Source: Rotaria macrura
Lineage: Eukaryota; Rotifera; Eurotatoria; Philodinida; Philodinidae
Assembly (NCBI GenBank): GCA_900239685.1
Contig: OENT01000524.1
Coordinates: forward strand, 1-64,000
Reading direction: 5' to 3'
Length of the DNA stretch: 64,000 nucleotides
A program made the position numbers and the translations under genes. Shown one piece after another: positions 25,468 to 36,754 of this stretch. The first letter of the stretch is position 1; the number at the start of each line of letters is the position of its first letter. The notes under the pieces are model-generated. The model had not been told where the DNA came from and made no database searches. It saw only the letters and a program-made list of their open reading frames with translations.

Positions 25468-26956
25468 TGTATGAGTTCCTTCGCGAGTGATAGATAAGAT
25501 CTAAGTTTAAGAATATACAAAATTGAGAAAATAGTTATACTTCATTTTTGTCTTCCGATAATTTTCTCTTCCCTGACAACTGTCAACAGCAGTGTTCTCC
25601 AGTTGTAAAAGATCTATACTTTAGAAGATATTTATATCTTCATACTTTAAGTGAGAAAAGGTGAACAAACATTTCCTAAGACAAACCTTCGTTGTCAAAA
25701 TTCATCTACATGTATAATGCAACTGGAAATATAAATGAAAAATACTGAGGAATTCCAATGTGAAAGACAACATCACTACTATATTCTCAATGAGTATCAA
25801 CGTATAGTTGATTCCCCTAGAACTGAAAATAATCAAGACAAACATTTTCATAGAAAACTGTTTCAACACATAATCTCAATATAGAAGCACGATTCCCCCG
25901 TTTAAATAGTTTTGATTTTTTTCGGCACGCTTTTTCATGCATAAGGTAAGCAAAAGTAACATCGCCCTATCAAAATTGTAAAAAACTCGTTTTCTGAGCA
26001 GAAGATCTTTGATGACGTTTCTTTGATGTGGATGTTCTGTCGAAATGTTCATTCGAGTTTATTGTCGACAAATCATATCTAAACATAAGCTTGGTTGTAC
26101 TTGGAAATCTTGATCAAAGAATACATATAAAAATTTAACAGCCATAAAAACCAGTATTCCTGTGCAGGATAACATTTTCTAAGTTAAAAACATAACAAAA
26201 GCCTGTTGCGTGTATAGGCCTTGATAATGGTCTTTTGATGGGATACATAAAGAAAATTCTGTAGTTTGTCGAGCACCCCGCAAGCTCAGTTACAGAGTGC
26301 AACTCGACATCTAGAATCATCACCGAATTCACATTGTCAAATTAGAACAATCTAGCATACATGAAAAAAGATCACATTGCAGTTTTCACCGGTAGAAGAC
26401 AGAGTATATTGAAATCGTTCTTTTCTTCATACAACGACACTAGCCGAATCTTTTGTAGGCAAAATCTTGAACAAGACAAGATACAAGATCAAGAAATATG
26501 AACCTATCGTGAAGATTTAGTCGCAAGATAACCGTATTATTTTGTGCCAAACTCTGTAATTAGATCTTGAGCACAGACAGTCACTGACTTGTTTATTATA
26601 TCTGGTCGTTTGTGTTAGCTTCCACTAATCTTTGTTCCTGCTAAATAGATTTTTCGTACTAATAATCAAGATTTCCAACATGTTTATTCAAAGTCCTGCT
26701 ATCTTATTTCCAACAAGTATTGCGAAATTTTATCTGAATACATAACACTAGTTCATTTCCCTTTAAAAGTATTACACAATATAACATGAACTATTAAAAT
26801 ATACAAGAAATTTTTCAGTTCATCTAAGCAATTTCAGAAGTTCGAAAATATGTCTATTGATGGAAATTCAAAAAAAGAATAGCTGTCACGTAGAGGAAGG
26901 AATACCCTTCTGTTTTATAAATATTGAGGAATAATCTTTTCAAAATGTTCATTTTT
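25468..26956. other. Gene-free stretch with a decayed family B end
   Basis: Upstream of the GPCR. About 26440-26600 (CTAGCCGAATCTTTTGTAGG, then AAGATACAAGATCAAG) is a degraded left end of MITE family B. No coding signal. Confidence 0.45.
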
Positions 26957-27804
26957 GTGCACTCAAAAAGTGAGTACACTCTAGAATCGGTCAGTGTGTC
27001 CGGCCGGCTGTATACACGATAACTCTTTACAAATACATCCAATTGAGCTGAAATTTTGTGCACAGAATAGGGGTGTCAATTTATATTTACTTTTCATTTA
27101 ATTTACGAGTAAATTAAATTACCAATAATTTATATTTATTTCAAATATAAATATTTTTGATCCGTAATTTATATTTAAAATAAATATAAATTGTCATAAG
27201 TTATAATTTATTATAAATATAAATTACGGTAAGTTATATTTATTTTTAAAAATAAATTATTTCCTTGCATAATTTATATTTAAAATAAATATAAATTATT
27301 GAAAATTTATATTTATTTTAAATTAACAGGAAAATGACACCCCTAGCACAGAATTGTCTCATGAATATCTCGGTCGAGTTCGAAGATGAGAAGGATCCGG
27401 CAAGAAATGTTTGAGTTATCGAAAAAATTGTCATTTTTCACCAAACAATCCCTGAGGGCGGGTACAGGGACTTTTTCAAAAAAAAACGTTTTTCTCAGAA
27501 TTGTCCACAACGTACATAAATCGACTCAGTTTTTAAAGCTGATTCCGAATCTGGTATTAGTTTTGAACCAAATCGAGCTTTCTAAAAGAACATCGCCTGA
27601 AAAAGGTCTCGAAATAAACAAAAACTGCATCCCGAAACTAAATTGCCTAGATATGTCTCAGTTGACCAGTATCTTTGGGGTTTCCCAAAAAGGTTTCCCA
27701 AGATACTTCTTCCGTGCGCACATTCTAGAATGACTGATTTGTCTCATTCACTTTTTGAAGTACACATAACTCTCGGGCATAAGTCGGAAGTTTTCGCATT
27801 TATT
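26957..27804 (-). repeat. Repeat family A, copy 2, inverted, with a hAT MITE inside
   Basis: It begins with the reverse of the GTGTACTC..GAGTACAC hairpin and ends at AAAACTTCGGACTTATG-like sequence in reverse. Without the 286-bp insertion (MITE plus one duplicated target) it is 562 bp, matching the copy at 36755. A 115-codon frame (27386-27733, plus strand) parallels shorter frames in the other two copies. Confidence 0.85.
27068..27345. mobile_element. hAT-type MITE, 278 bp, with perfect 8-bp target duplication
   Basis: Perfect 11-bp inverted ends TAGGGGTGTCA / TGACACCCCTA, flanked on both sides by GCACAGAA (27060-27067 and 27346-27353). The interior is nearly pure AATTTATATTTATTT and its reverse. 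The uninterrupted sequence in the family A copy at 36755-37315 supplies the empty site. An 8-bp duplication with TAGGG-type ends is the hAT hallmark. Confidence 0.93.
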
Positions 27805-28365
27805 TATATTTCTAATCGTTGGTAGTGATCCTTAATCCTCATGCAGCTAGATGTTTTGTTTTGAAAGGTATTGGATAACGATGATGACAACACGACGTTG
27901 ATATTATGTAAGAAACCTTAGTTGAAGAATGTAAACATATTTAAATACCTAAAAATAAATATAAATTTCACATTTTCTATTTCTAAACGTTTTGCGAAAA
28001 ATTACTCAAAGAAGAAAAGAAGGAAAACTTTTTCACAAGAAAACCAGTTAATTTTTGAAAATTTTCATTTCACTGCATTTTTATCGTAATGAGATATCAA
28101 TAATTCTCTCCTAAAATACGAATATTTTGTAAATTCACACTATATTAGCCCATAAGACTTTGTTATGGCTTTAAATATATGGGGCACTATAAAAGGGTCT
28201 TCGTCAGCCCTTAGGATAATGGATATTCAGAGGCTGATTCTAATGTATTTTTTCAAAGCATCGTAATGCATCATCGATGCATTTTTGGATTCAAATAAAA
28301 CAAACCCTTAGAAATAGTTGTTCAAATCTTCGTTGTTAATGCTATAAGTGGCTTGCTATATAGAA
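27805..28365. other. Gene-free stretch
   Basis: AT-rich; it may include decayed C-terminal transposase sequence near 28250-28365. Nothing else was seen. Confidence 0.4.
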
Positions 28366-29628
28366 AATCATACCCTAATGTGGTGCTCGAAAGGAGTTCC
28401 AGGTAATTGACTTTTCAGTTTCGGACATAAGAAGAAGTCATCGGGGCTTAGATCTTGAGAATATGGAGGATTTCGATAAGATTCCATATGGTCTTCCGTC
28501 GAAAATTTGTTTTTAATCCAAGCCTCTTGTTATCTTGCACCCGGGCAGACAAACATTTGGAAAAACGCTTTTAAACGCTCAATCGGGAACGCTGATTGTG
28601 TGTCACTAATGCTCATTAACAAAACGCAAGAAACACGTTTTTTACGCAGAATTTTCACTTTCCGAGCATAAAAACGGATAAAAACTCTAATTCTGATGGT
28701 TTAAACGCATTGGCTTTAAAGCTGTCGAATAATTGTGTGTTCTCATGCTCAGGGTTTAATTTTTTATGTGTTTTACGCTCCGAAAGTGAAAATTCTGCGT
28801 AAAAAACGTGTTTCTTGAGTTTTGTTAATGAGTGTTAGTGATTCACAATCGGCGTTCCCGATCGAGCGTTTAAACGCGTTTTTCGGAAAGTTTGTCTGCT
28901 TGGGGCATCATCATTGTGAAAAATCATACATCTAAGACCATACATTTGTCTTCGTTCTTATACAGATGTGAAGACTTGTGGTAGACAGATGTTAACATCC
29001 CAGCTAGCCCATAGCATTGTAACAGTTTTCTAATGGTGCAAATTTGATTAAACCAGATTTCATAAAAAAGATAACTACCATTCTTTTGCTTGAACTTATG
29101 TTTCGATAATTTCGCTTGAATTGGGATCAGTTTATACAACGGTCGGCTGCTCTTTTGGTTCTGAACCTTAATGATAGAACTAATTTTCATCACTAGTTTT
29201 AATGTCAAATATACAGTGGAATCAACATGCTTCAAATCGCTTGAGTGAATATTTACGGCAAAACCGAATGCGTCACCGGTTTTAATCATCAGTCAATACT
29301 AATGTGGCATTCACTGAACATCAAATATGCTTAGCTGTAGATTATCAAAAATCTTTGCATTTATTACTGTGACAGTTATATACAAGGTGTCCTCTATTCG
29401 TTGTTCTGTAAAATGAGGATTATTTTCAATTGTTGTTCGTAAAGAACTACTGGTTTGTTCTTCGACAGATGTTTGAGGACAAGCTGAACAGATAGCATCT
29501 TCAGCACTAAAATTATTCTGCTGGAATTCATGAAACCAATTGACGATTGTGTGGTCGGACGGTTCTATTTCTCTCCATTCTTGCATAGAAAATCCGAACG
29601 GGCATGACTGTCGTTGTAGGATGACCAA
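28366..29628 (-). pseudogene. Mariner-family transposase pseudogene, split by a fold-back element
   Basis: On the minus strand, 29628-29311 encodes a mariner/SETMAR-like N-terminal helix-turn-helix region (TIVNWFHEFQQNNFSAEDA, then IENNPHFTEQRIEDTL). Near 29080, in another frame, MVVIFFMKSGLIKF resembles the pre-catalytic strand. Near 28915, IFHNDDA matches the second catalytic Asp motif (HDNA). At 28540-28905 the gene is broken by a fold-back repeat. It resumes as QEAWIKNKF, and then PPYSQDLSPDDFFL carries the third catalytic Asp (YSPDLAPSD in active members). Frame changes and stops show it is dead. Mariner transposases cut and paste at TA sites, but no TIRs were identified for this copy. 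The N-terminal and C-terminal matches are distinctive; the middle is weak. Confidence 0.75.
28540..28905. mobile_element. CCC-ended fold-back element (GCAGACAAA type), 366 bp, intact
   Basis: Ends CCCGGGCAGACAAAC and GTTTGTCTGCTTGGGG are inverted. The ~150-bp arms carry TTTAAACGC, AATCGGGAACGC, GTGTCACTAATGCTCATTAAC and AAACACGTTTTTTACGCAG. It is flanked by CA on both sides (28538-28539 and 28906-28907). Taking it out with one CA restores the frame of the mariner pseudogene (HNDDA followed by AR.QEAW), which fixes both borders and the 2-bp duplication. Confidence 0.85.
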
Positions 29629-29869
29629 AATGTTTTAGTCATACGAAATCATAGTGCGAAATTGTTCCCATGAGAGAGTTGAAAACTCATAGCAGAGATG
29701 ATGTAAAGGTAATCCGAAAGAAATTAAAAAATAAAACGATGGATAATACGTAGGAGTCGGAAATTTTGCACATATTTTTAGATATGTTTAACCGTTATAA
29801 TAGAATAGATGTCCTCAAATTACGAATTTTAGAAGAGGTTTATTCATTTCCTTGTCAGGTGGTCAAAAA

Positions 29870-30901
29870 ATGAGAGTTGTAGTTGGTATTTTAGTATTCT
29901 GGCACATTGCTAGCATTATCAAGATTCCGGTCGTTCTTGGTATTTTGCTTAAAAAATCGAAGAGTAAAATTTCAATAACTTATTTTCTATTTGTTCTTAA
30001 CTTGAAAAGAACAGCTGCTAAAACGACCACATCTTCTTTTGTTGCGAATGCATATTGGATATTCGATAATACAGCAGCAAATTCGAACTGTACTTAAAAC
30101 AGTGCATTAGTAAACGCTGCAGCATATTCTTCGCTGACTCAAGCTAGTATATCGTATGTTGGATATGGTCAAGCACTTGATTTGACTGAAACATCCAATC
30201 CATCATTCCTTGTTCTGTCGCTTGTTGTTAATTTAAGTTATACAACTCTCTAAAAAAAGAAGTTTTTCAGAATCGTTAAAGGTTCAGTCCTTTACTCGAT
30301 TACAGAACCCCATAAAAATGGTTCTGCAAGAGAAAAAAAGAATTCAGATACCCTTTGGAACACCTTTTTTTTCTTGTGCAGAAACAATTTTTGGGGTTTC
30401 TGCAATCGGGTAAAAGACAGAATCTTAATAGTTTGTGCGAAACTCCTTTCCTTTAAAGAGTAATCACAGTTATGGGAAGTGCCAATCAGGCATTGTGTTT
30501 TTATACTATAGCTTCTTATTTTCGAGTATATAGTTTCTATCAGCTTCCTTTTGATGTCACTAGTACCACACCATAATCTATCTCATTTTGGATACACCCA
30601 TCAATTACTACTGCTGCAACAATCATTTAGGTGATTACCGCGAATCTTTTATCGACCTCGTTTGAAACTTTAATTGGTATTTACCCAGCTGGTACATCAG
30701 CTGGCCAGATATCTGTACTTAGTTATAGCATCAATCCAATATAATTGGCCGTTCCATGTGCGGCCCAAAACACATGGATACACATTGTGGTGGCATCCAG
30801 TCCATCGAATGGTTATTTCTTGTATGCCAATGGAGTTGTTTTCGGGGCAGCTGGTAGGATATTCTATTCGTAGAGTGGCACGTTCGCATATATTTACATG
30901 A
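29870..30901 (+). pseudogene. Pseudogene of a membrane-anchored LamG-like (concanavalin A-like) protein
   Basis: From ATG 29870 the frame gives a hydrophobic anchor (VVVGILVFWHIASI...VVLGILL), a probable 51-bp intron ending near 30010, then a Thr/Ser-rich stretch and YWIFDNTAANSN. After an in-frame stop it resumes as YVGYGQALDLTETSNPSFLV and NLSYTT. After a MITE (30243-30460) come SISFWIHPSI, then WIHIVVASSPSNGYFLYANG and VVFGAAGRI, with stops between. The order YWxFDNT, GYGQALxL, SFxxWIxP, W(T/I)HVV..YxNG is the LamG_3-like jelly-roll pattern found in extracellular proteins. At least three stops and a transposon insertion make it non-functional. The original was probably a type II membrane protein with an outside sugar- or matrix-binding domain (inference). 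Confidence 0.65.
30243..30460. mobile_element. Small fold-back MITE in the LamG pseudogene
   Basis: Arms TTTACTCGATTACAGAACCCC and TTTACCCGATTGCAGAAACCCC are inverted. Outer ends CTCTCTAAAA.. and ..TTTAAAGAG are flanked by TA (30241-30242 and 30461-30462). It resembles the CACTCTAAAAA-ended element at 31484-31960. Confidence 0.65.
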
Positions 30902-30961
30902 TTTATGGTGTTTTGTGTTTCTAGCAATATCAATACTTATGATCAGGATTCGACTATTGAA

Positions 30962-31481
30962 GTGACATTTACAATCGCTTTATATCCTGAACATGTGTTA
31001 CTAAAATTGCCAACTCGTGCAAATAAGATGAATTTTTCATATTCTGATAGATTCAATCAGTACCGTATCTATAGTCATTCTTTTTTTGAAACGATCGGAT
31101 GAAACCCATATGCTTTCAAGTCCCATGTGGACTGATAATGCCCATTATATGTATTTCGCAGCAGATTTGTAGTAATTGCAATTTATTTTTAGGCGGTTTC
31201 TACTAAGAAAATCGAACCTCTTTTTTTTGGAATAAAGTAATTGCCAATCCTTCAGTCAAACTCGACACTGAATCTAGTTAGTTTTTCAATTCTTAGCTTT
31301 TCGTTTGGTTGTCATTTAAATCATTCAATTCATATTTCGGATTTATTTAGCATTCTTATAAATTAATTTTCATTGGAAATGTTTGCAAGAAGACCATTTC
31401 TACTTTAATACGATTATCTTTGTTCAGATTAGTACCTCAAACTTACATTTAGAAAGTAGCAGTCGAATCAGAATGAAGGCA
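30962..31481. other. No clear gene; possible decayed downstream part of the LamG gene
   Basis: Short protein-like fragments, no continuous frame. Confidence 0.3.
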
Positions 31482-31483
31482 TA

Positions 31484-31960
31484 CACTCTAAAAAAAATAA
31501 GCAATTTACCGAACCCCCCAAAAAGGTTCGGTAGATGACAAAAAGCTTGCAAATGTGTTGAACGTTCCAAAAACAGAATCAAAAAACATACGGAACCGTT
31601 AAAGGATCTGACCGTGTGCCCNNNNNNNNNNNNNNNNNNNNNNNNNNNNNNNNNNNNNNNNNNNNNNNNNNNNNNNNNNNNNNNNNNNNNNNNNNNNNNN
31701 NNNNNNNNNNNNNNNNNNNNNNNNNNNNNNNNNNNNNNNNNNNNNNNNNNNNNNNNNNNNNNNNNNNNNNNNNNNNNNNNNNNNNNNNNNNNNNNNNNNN
31801 NNNNNNNNNNNNNNNNNNNNNNGGGCACACGGTCAGATCCTTTAACGGTTCCGTATGTTTTTTGATTCTGTTTTTGGAACGTTCAACACATTTGCAAGCT
31901 TTTTGTCATCTACCGAACCTTTTTGGGGGGTTCGGTAAATTGCTTATTTTTTTTAGAGTG
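31484..31960. mobile_element. Palindromic MITE with an assembly gap at its centre
   Basis: The arms 31484-31621 and 31823-31960 are essentially perfect reverse complements. They begin CACTCTAAAAAAAATAAGC, run through CCGAACCCCCCAAAAAGG and end at GACCGTGTGCCC next to the N run. TA flanks both sides (31482-31483 and 31961-31962), as for Tc1/mariner-type MITEs. The true centre is unknown. Confidence 0.8.
31622..31822. other. Assembly gap (201 N)
   Basis: Run of N exactly between the two arms of a palindrome, so the gap is probably caused by the hairpin. Any protein reading through it is an artefact. Confidence 0.99.
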
Positions 31961-31962
31961 TA

Positions 31963-32732
31963 CTCTTCTGATTCTTATCACTTTTATTCTCATTAGTATC
32001 CTTATTCTTTCCAAAAGTGAACTTCAAGGCCAACAAGACGATGAACAAAACAATTACACTCATTACTTGACTATATTTGGCAAAGTTTATTGTGACTTGA
32101 AGTTTGACTTTTTACAAAGCAAAATTGAGATTTACTCTTTCTACAGATTTGAATTAAATTCAGTTGTAACTCAATTTACTTTTTCATACATACCAGCTGT
32201 TTTCTGAATAAATTTCGAAAACGACTTCTTGATGGTAAAAAAGTCATTCTATTTATTGTTTAGAAACATCCAATCAGTAACTATGGAAAAAGCATACCTT
32301 GGACTGATGAGAATGATAATGAAAAAAAATCTATTTTTCTGATTACAAAAAAATATTTCTAGAAGAGAAACCGAAGAGTTGGAGAAAATGATGATCACAA
32401 CAAAAATCTTGACATGATACACATTGATATTGTAGAAAGAAACCTTTATCCGTATATGTATTATTTGTTAAAAGAAAACTAATATCATCAAAGATATGTA
32501 TGTATGTATATGTTGATGCGTATATAGTAACTGCATTATCACATGACAAACTATCATTGTCAAATATTCTATAAACAACCAAGGGTTTTTTTATACTGCT
32601 GTTACGTGCAATAGGACATGACCTATAGAAAAAAGGGAGAAGAAAATTAACTTTTCTTTAAATGAAGGGAAAGACAAAAAGAATGTTAATAATCATTTCA
32701 ATAATAATTTTAAAAAGATAATGAAAAATAAA
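31963..32732. other. Gene-free stretch before tRNA-Met
   Basis: No coding or repeat signal beyond short frames. Confidence 0.4.
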
Positions 32733-32805
32733 TGCCCCGGGTGAGGATCGAACTCACGACCTTCAGATTATGAGACTGACGCTCTACCGACTGAGCCACC
32801 GCGGC
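32733..32805 (-). tRNA. tRNA-Met (anticodon CAT), elongator type
   Basis: The reverse complement folds as a 73-nt cloverleaf: acceptor GCCGCGG/CCGGGGC, D arm GCTC..GAGC, anticodon loop CTCATAA (CAT), T arm GTGAG-TTCGATC-CTCAC, discriminator A, no intron. Box A (TGGCTCAGTCGG) and box B (GGTCGTGAGTTCGATCC region) are intact. A TTTTT run for Pol III termination begins within about 10 bases of the 3' end. Acceptor position 4-69 is a G-G mismatch where a C-G pair is expected, so it may be a slightly decayed copy. The CAT anticodon and the TCTCATAATCTGAAGG arm match metazoan elongator tRNA-Met. Confidence 0.92.
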
Positions 32806-33967
32806 GGCGAAGATTGAATCAGGAAAATTCCAACACTATACAGATGTTCATGCGAAATAGTTAAACATCTGATTATGAAAGAAACAAATGTTCTTTCTTG
32901 TTATTTTCAATTCTCTTAAAATCAAATAGTTGTCATCCAATTCTCTTTCAATACCACATCAAATGGCGCAAGTTACTTAGATCAAATCATCAAGTTTTAA
33001 TCCTTTCTTAAAATGCAGAAAAGTTTATAAGAAAAAGAAAAATATGATTTCAATACTTAATGCATATCCTCTTCATCATTGAGTTATTTCATCAGTATTT
33101 ATGTATTCATTTTTCTTGTCTTCGATTTAGATCCCAAAATCGTTTAAGGACTTGATACATTTTCAATTGCTCTATCTGCTCTGTCACGTGGAAAATGAAA
33201 AGATATTTCCTTCTCTTTCTCTCTCTCATTAAAAACAGTACCGAGGAAAGGATAAAAGATTCTCAATGAAATTGAAAGTTTATTATTATCAAGAAATCCA
33301 ATAGATGTATCTACGATGATGAAATGATAGGAATAAATCACCACATTTCATTTTCCACGATTTTCACTGCATCAAAGCAAAGAGTAGATGACAATAATAA
33401 AGAATCATGATAAAAAGTCAATGGTTTTCTTACTTGATGCAGTTCTAGAGGTCGACTAAGGGAAGTAAACAGTTCTTCTGTGCGAATTGATTCCCTTACC
33501 ATAATCAATCCTAGTCACGAACACATATAACAAAAAACCTATTTTCATAAAAGCTTACTATAAACTTTAATTCATATTCTTTACTGACAGGGTCATGACA
33601 TGATATGATTTCGATGATATATTCTAAATTCTAGCGTCATATTCAGGTTTACCCTACTTTAATCGAAGGTAAAAATATCGAAAGGATAAATTTCGAAAGT
33701 AGGGGCACCCGTAAGTCGACATTTATCCTTTTGATAGTTTCACTTCCGGCCAAAGTTGGATAAACCCATATTCACCTTATTAATTTATAAAAATATTTGT
33801 GTTAGTTTGACGACTATTAATAACAAGGATATTAGCTTAAACCAACGGTTGTTGTTTACTGCAAGCTCGCTGATGATCATCGAAAAATCAATATGATATT
33901 TATATGCTTATTGTCTTTAAAATCACTTTTTCATACCAGTAAATTTATCAACAAAAATGTTTGCTTA
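32806..33967. other. Gene-free stretch
   Basis: AT-rich; a short TATCGAAAGGATAAAT patch near 33670 resembles the words at 20891-21161. Confidence 0.4.
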
Positions 33968-34698
33968 CCCTAGTCGAACATCTTGTAAGCAACATCTTTG
34001 GTACAGATAAGTGAACAGATCTTGGATACAGATATGTAAGATCTTAGGTACAATTCCAAAAGATCTTAAATACGTACTTAGAAAAAATGTAATACGTGTT
34101 GTGATTGGCTACACAATATATGACGCATTTTGAAAGCGTGGTTCGAACCTGCCATACTGTGCATGTTTTATTTTTTCTGTAAAGCATATTATGCCATCTT
34201 TTCAATTTATTTCCATTTAATTTTACTATTTTGAATAACTCCAGAAAGTCAGATGTTGAGATCTGAGCGGTTTTGAGTTCCTCCGAGCTCAATCAGACTA
34301 CTTCAGGGTAGTCATATTTCGATCATCGATCGAGATCAGCATGATCTCGAATAATCAATAATCAAGAGATAGTTTTGAAAAAAATATACTTTGAAAATGA
34401 ATGTATCGTACGTTCAATTGCGTTGTTTATATCCAACTGTGTATGCATAACAGAACGGTGAGTGACTACTACTCAGCATTTACATATACGAATGATATTG
34501 CTTTTGTCTTACTCAAAATCTTGTGACAAGATAATAGTAGCCGATATTTTTTCACACGATCTTGCCCATATCTTAGGCACAGATATATTTGATACAACCA
34601 AGATATATAGATACAAATTATCTTTTCAAGATCTTGATAAGATCTTGCTTACCGGTCCCAAGATTTCCAGATCTTGCTTACAAGATGTTCGACTAGGG
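33968..34698. mobile_element. MITE family B, copy B (731 bp)
   Basis: The same CCCTAGTCGAACATCTTGTA terminal inverted repeat as copy A and colinear interior. Inside is GGTTCGAACC (34143-34152), a match to the Pol III B box; copy A has GGTTTAAACC there. Confidence 0.85.
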
Positions 34699-36475
34699 TT
34701 TTGATCTTCTGAGCTAGGGATGGTTATTTTAGTGTTACTTTACTAAAAAACGATAAATTAATCCACTGTCTTTAGAAAATAAAGATCAATAGTAGGAAAA
34801 AAATATAATTTATTTTCTATAAATAAAGGAATCATTTCTCTTTAAAAATTAAAGAAAAACTAAATGGACAACAGATTCTTTTTTCGATCGAAAATGGGGC
34901 TAAAAACAATTCAGGCTGATGGGACTCACGTTCAACAGCATTTTTCATCATCGAACGGATCCGTTGTGAGTGAAATAAGGTTCCTAAGAAGTGAAATCAA
35001 TCGATGGTCCATGTGGATATGGGTGCCACTGAATATATGGGTTTGTATAGGATGCGAACACCCACAACCACAAAAAGGTATTAGCAATTACGACATCACC
35101 TGTGGGTGGCACGTGCTTCTCCGGTTTTAGTTTGAATCACATTTACGTAAAAGTTGCAAAACCTTCGCATGGAACAACATTAGATGTTTTTTTCCATGTG
35201 ATTATTACATGATCCACTGGTTGGAAATGATGATACAATCGTATTGCTGTTTATTTAGAGGAAAGTGGCAAGCTTGTTTGAAATTTTAAAATACTACCTA
35301 CTGAAAATAGGATCAGCATAAGGATCAATGTTCCAACAATCAGTCAAATAATTTTTGAAATTTTGTTTGATATCCCTCTTACTAGTACCAAATGTGCACT
35401 TTTTCTTCTTCTATTCGCTGTTCTGCAGTCAAGCATTGAGTGCAGCTGGTTGATTCCCAGGACTTCATGAAAACTTTCCGTGCTAAAAGCTCCTAGAACT
35501 CGCTAGTTGTAAGCAAGGGCTTTTGCTACATATCGGGTATCATTATTTCGACTCATGCAACACTCATTACGACGACATGTACCCCCTCGACGATGCCTTT
35601 AACGGGACTAGTAAATCGATCATATATTTGCAGAAATGAAATCAAGATATCAGAGAATGATGGAAGTAGCATGAAAAAACCACCTAAATGTGTCTTGGAT
35701 TTCAAGGATCAATATAAAAGTAATCCGAAGCAAAAACCAAGCAAATCAGAGAAGTGTCACGTTAAGATATTCTTCTTTCTTTGGGAGCTTTGCATTTAAT
35801 CATAACCAGCGGACATAGCATTTGTGATCAGCATAAAAAATTACTAGATATCAGCATCTTACATCAATGTTTCAGCAGTGAGTTCTGTAACGCTTCTATC
35901 CTAGGACTTTGAATTTTCGCTAACTTGTAGTAATCAGATCTCACACAATTCTAGGACCGTGAGGCTGCGATTTTAACCACTCATAGTACCCATCCATCTC
36001 TACTTAACGTCAAATTTTCAAGAAATTCTGGAGTCTCGTTTTCGAGAAAACCGAGGTCAAACATGAGGTTTTCAGAGACCCCCGTACCCCTGAGACGGAC
36101 TTATCTGAACCGAGAAATGTATTTGTGAAACGTACTCTATGGTATTTGAACCAGAATAGTTTGGGCTTCATTTTGATTATGAAATAATGGACTCTTTAAC
36201 TGGTCCTATAGATTTTATCAGGAGCTCAATTTTTCATGCAGTGTCATTTTAGACCGATTTTGTAAGTTCTTCCAAAAATTGAAATTTAGAGATATATTTC
36301 TAAAAACTATTTCGTAGAGATAAATTTTGACGCTCTATCGAGTAATCTATTCGAAACATTTAAACAATATTCAGGTATGATGATATTGGCACCTTTGTGG
36401 TGCTGTTTTGTGGAACTCATATATGTTTTCGAAGAAAATAGTGAGTGGAAATTTAAGAGTGAGAATTTTGATGAT
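34699..36475. other. Gene-free stretch with short frames
   Basis: Frames at 34864-35130 and 35593-35799 have no recognised domain. No repeat border was seen. Confidence 0.35.
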
Positions 36476-36650
36476 CCCCACCCCCCTCAATTACAGACAA
36501 GGTCGCTGAGTCCAGACGCCCCCATAGGGGGTTCCAGGTGCCCCCTGCATTGGGGGTACCCATGCCCTCCCTAGGGGGTACCAACCCCCCTCCCATAGGG
36601 GGTACCCATGACCCCCTAGGGCGTGCTAGCCCCCCCCCCGCCTCTTACAG
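36476..36650. repeat. GC-rich palindromic minisatellite
   Basis: Five to six imperfect units of CCCC(A/T)AGGGGGTACC separated by short spacers, plus C runs. GC content is far above the surroundings, and CCCCCTAGGGG is self-complementary. Confidence 0.75.
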
Positions 36651-36754
36651 ACCATAGAAACCAGTGTATGAATTCATTACATACATAACAACCAGTATTC
36701 AATTATCGTCATATATCACAACATTATTTGCCACTTCTTCCAATTTTTATATAA

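Noticed and set aside
28924..29289. 121-codon minus-strand frame as a separate gene
   Set aside because: It runs through the middle of the mariner pseudogene in a different frame; the transposase motifs are in the other frames.
31424..31996. Reading frames of 83-134 codons across the N run
   Set aside because: They consist mainly of unknown residues through the gap and the palindrome arms; they are artefacts.
34044..34704. Frames of 80-82 codons
   Set aside because: They lie within MITE family B copy B and contain no transposase motif.
34864..35130. 88-codon frame as a gene
   Set aside because: Starts well, but no recognisable domain and no continuation; left as unexplained.
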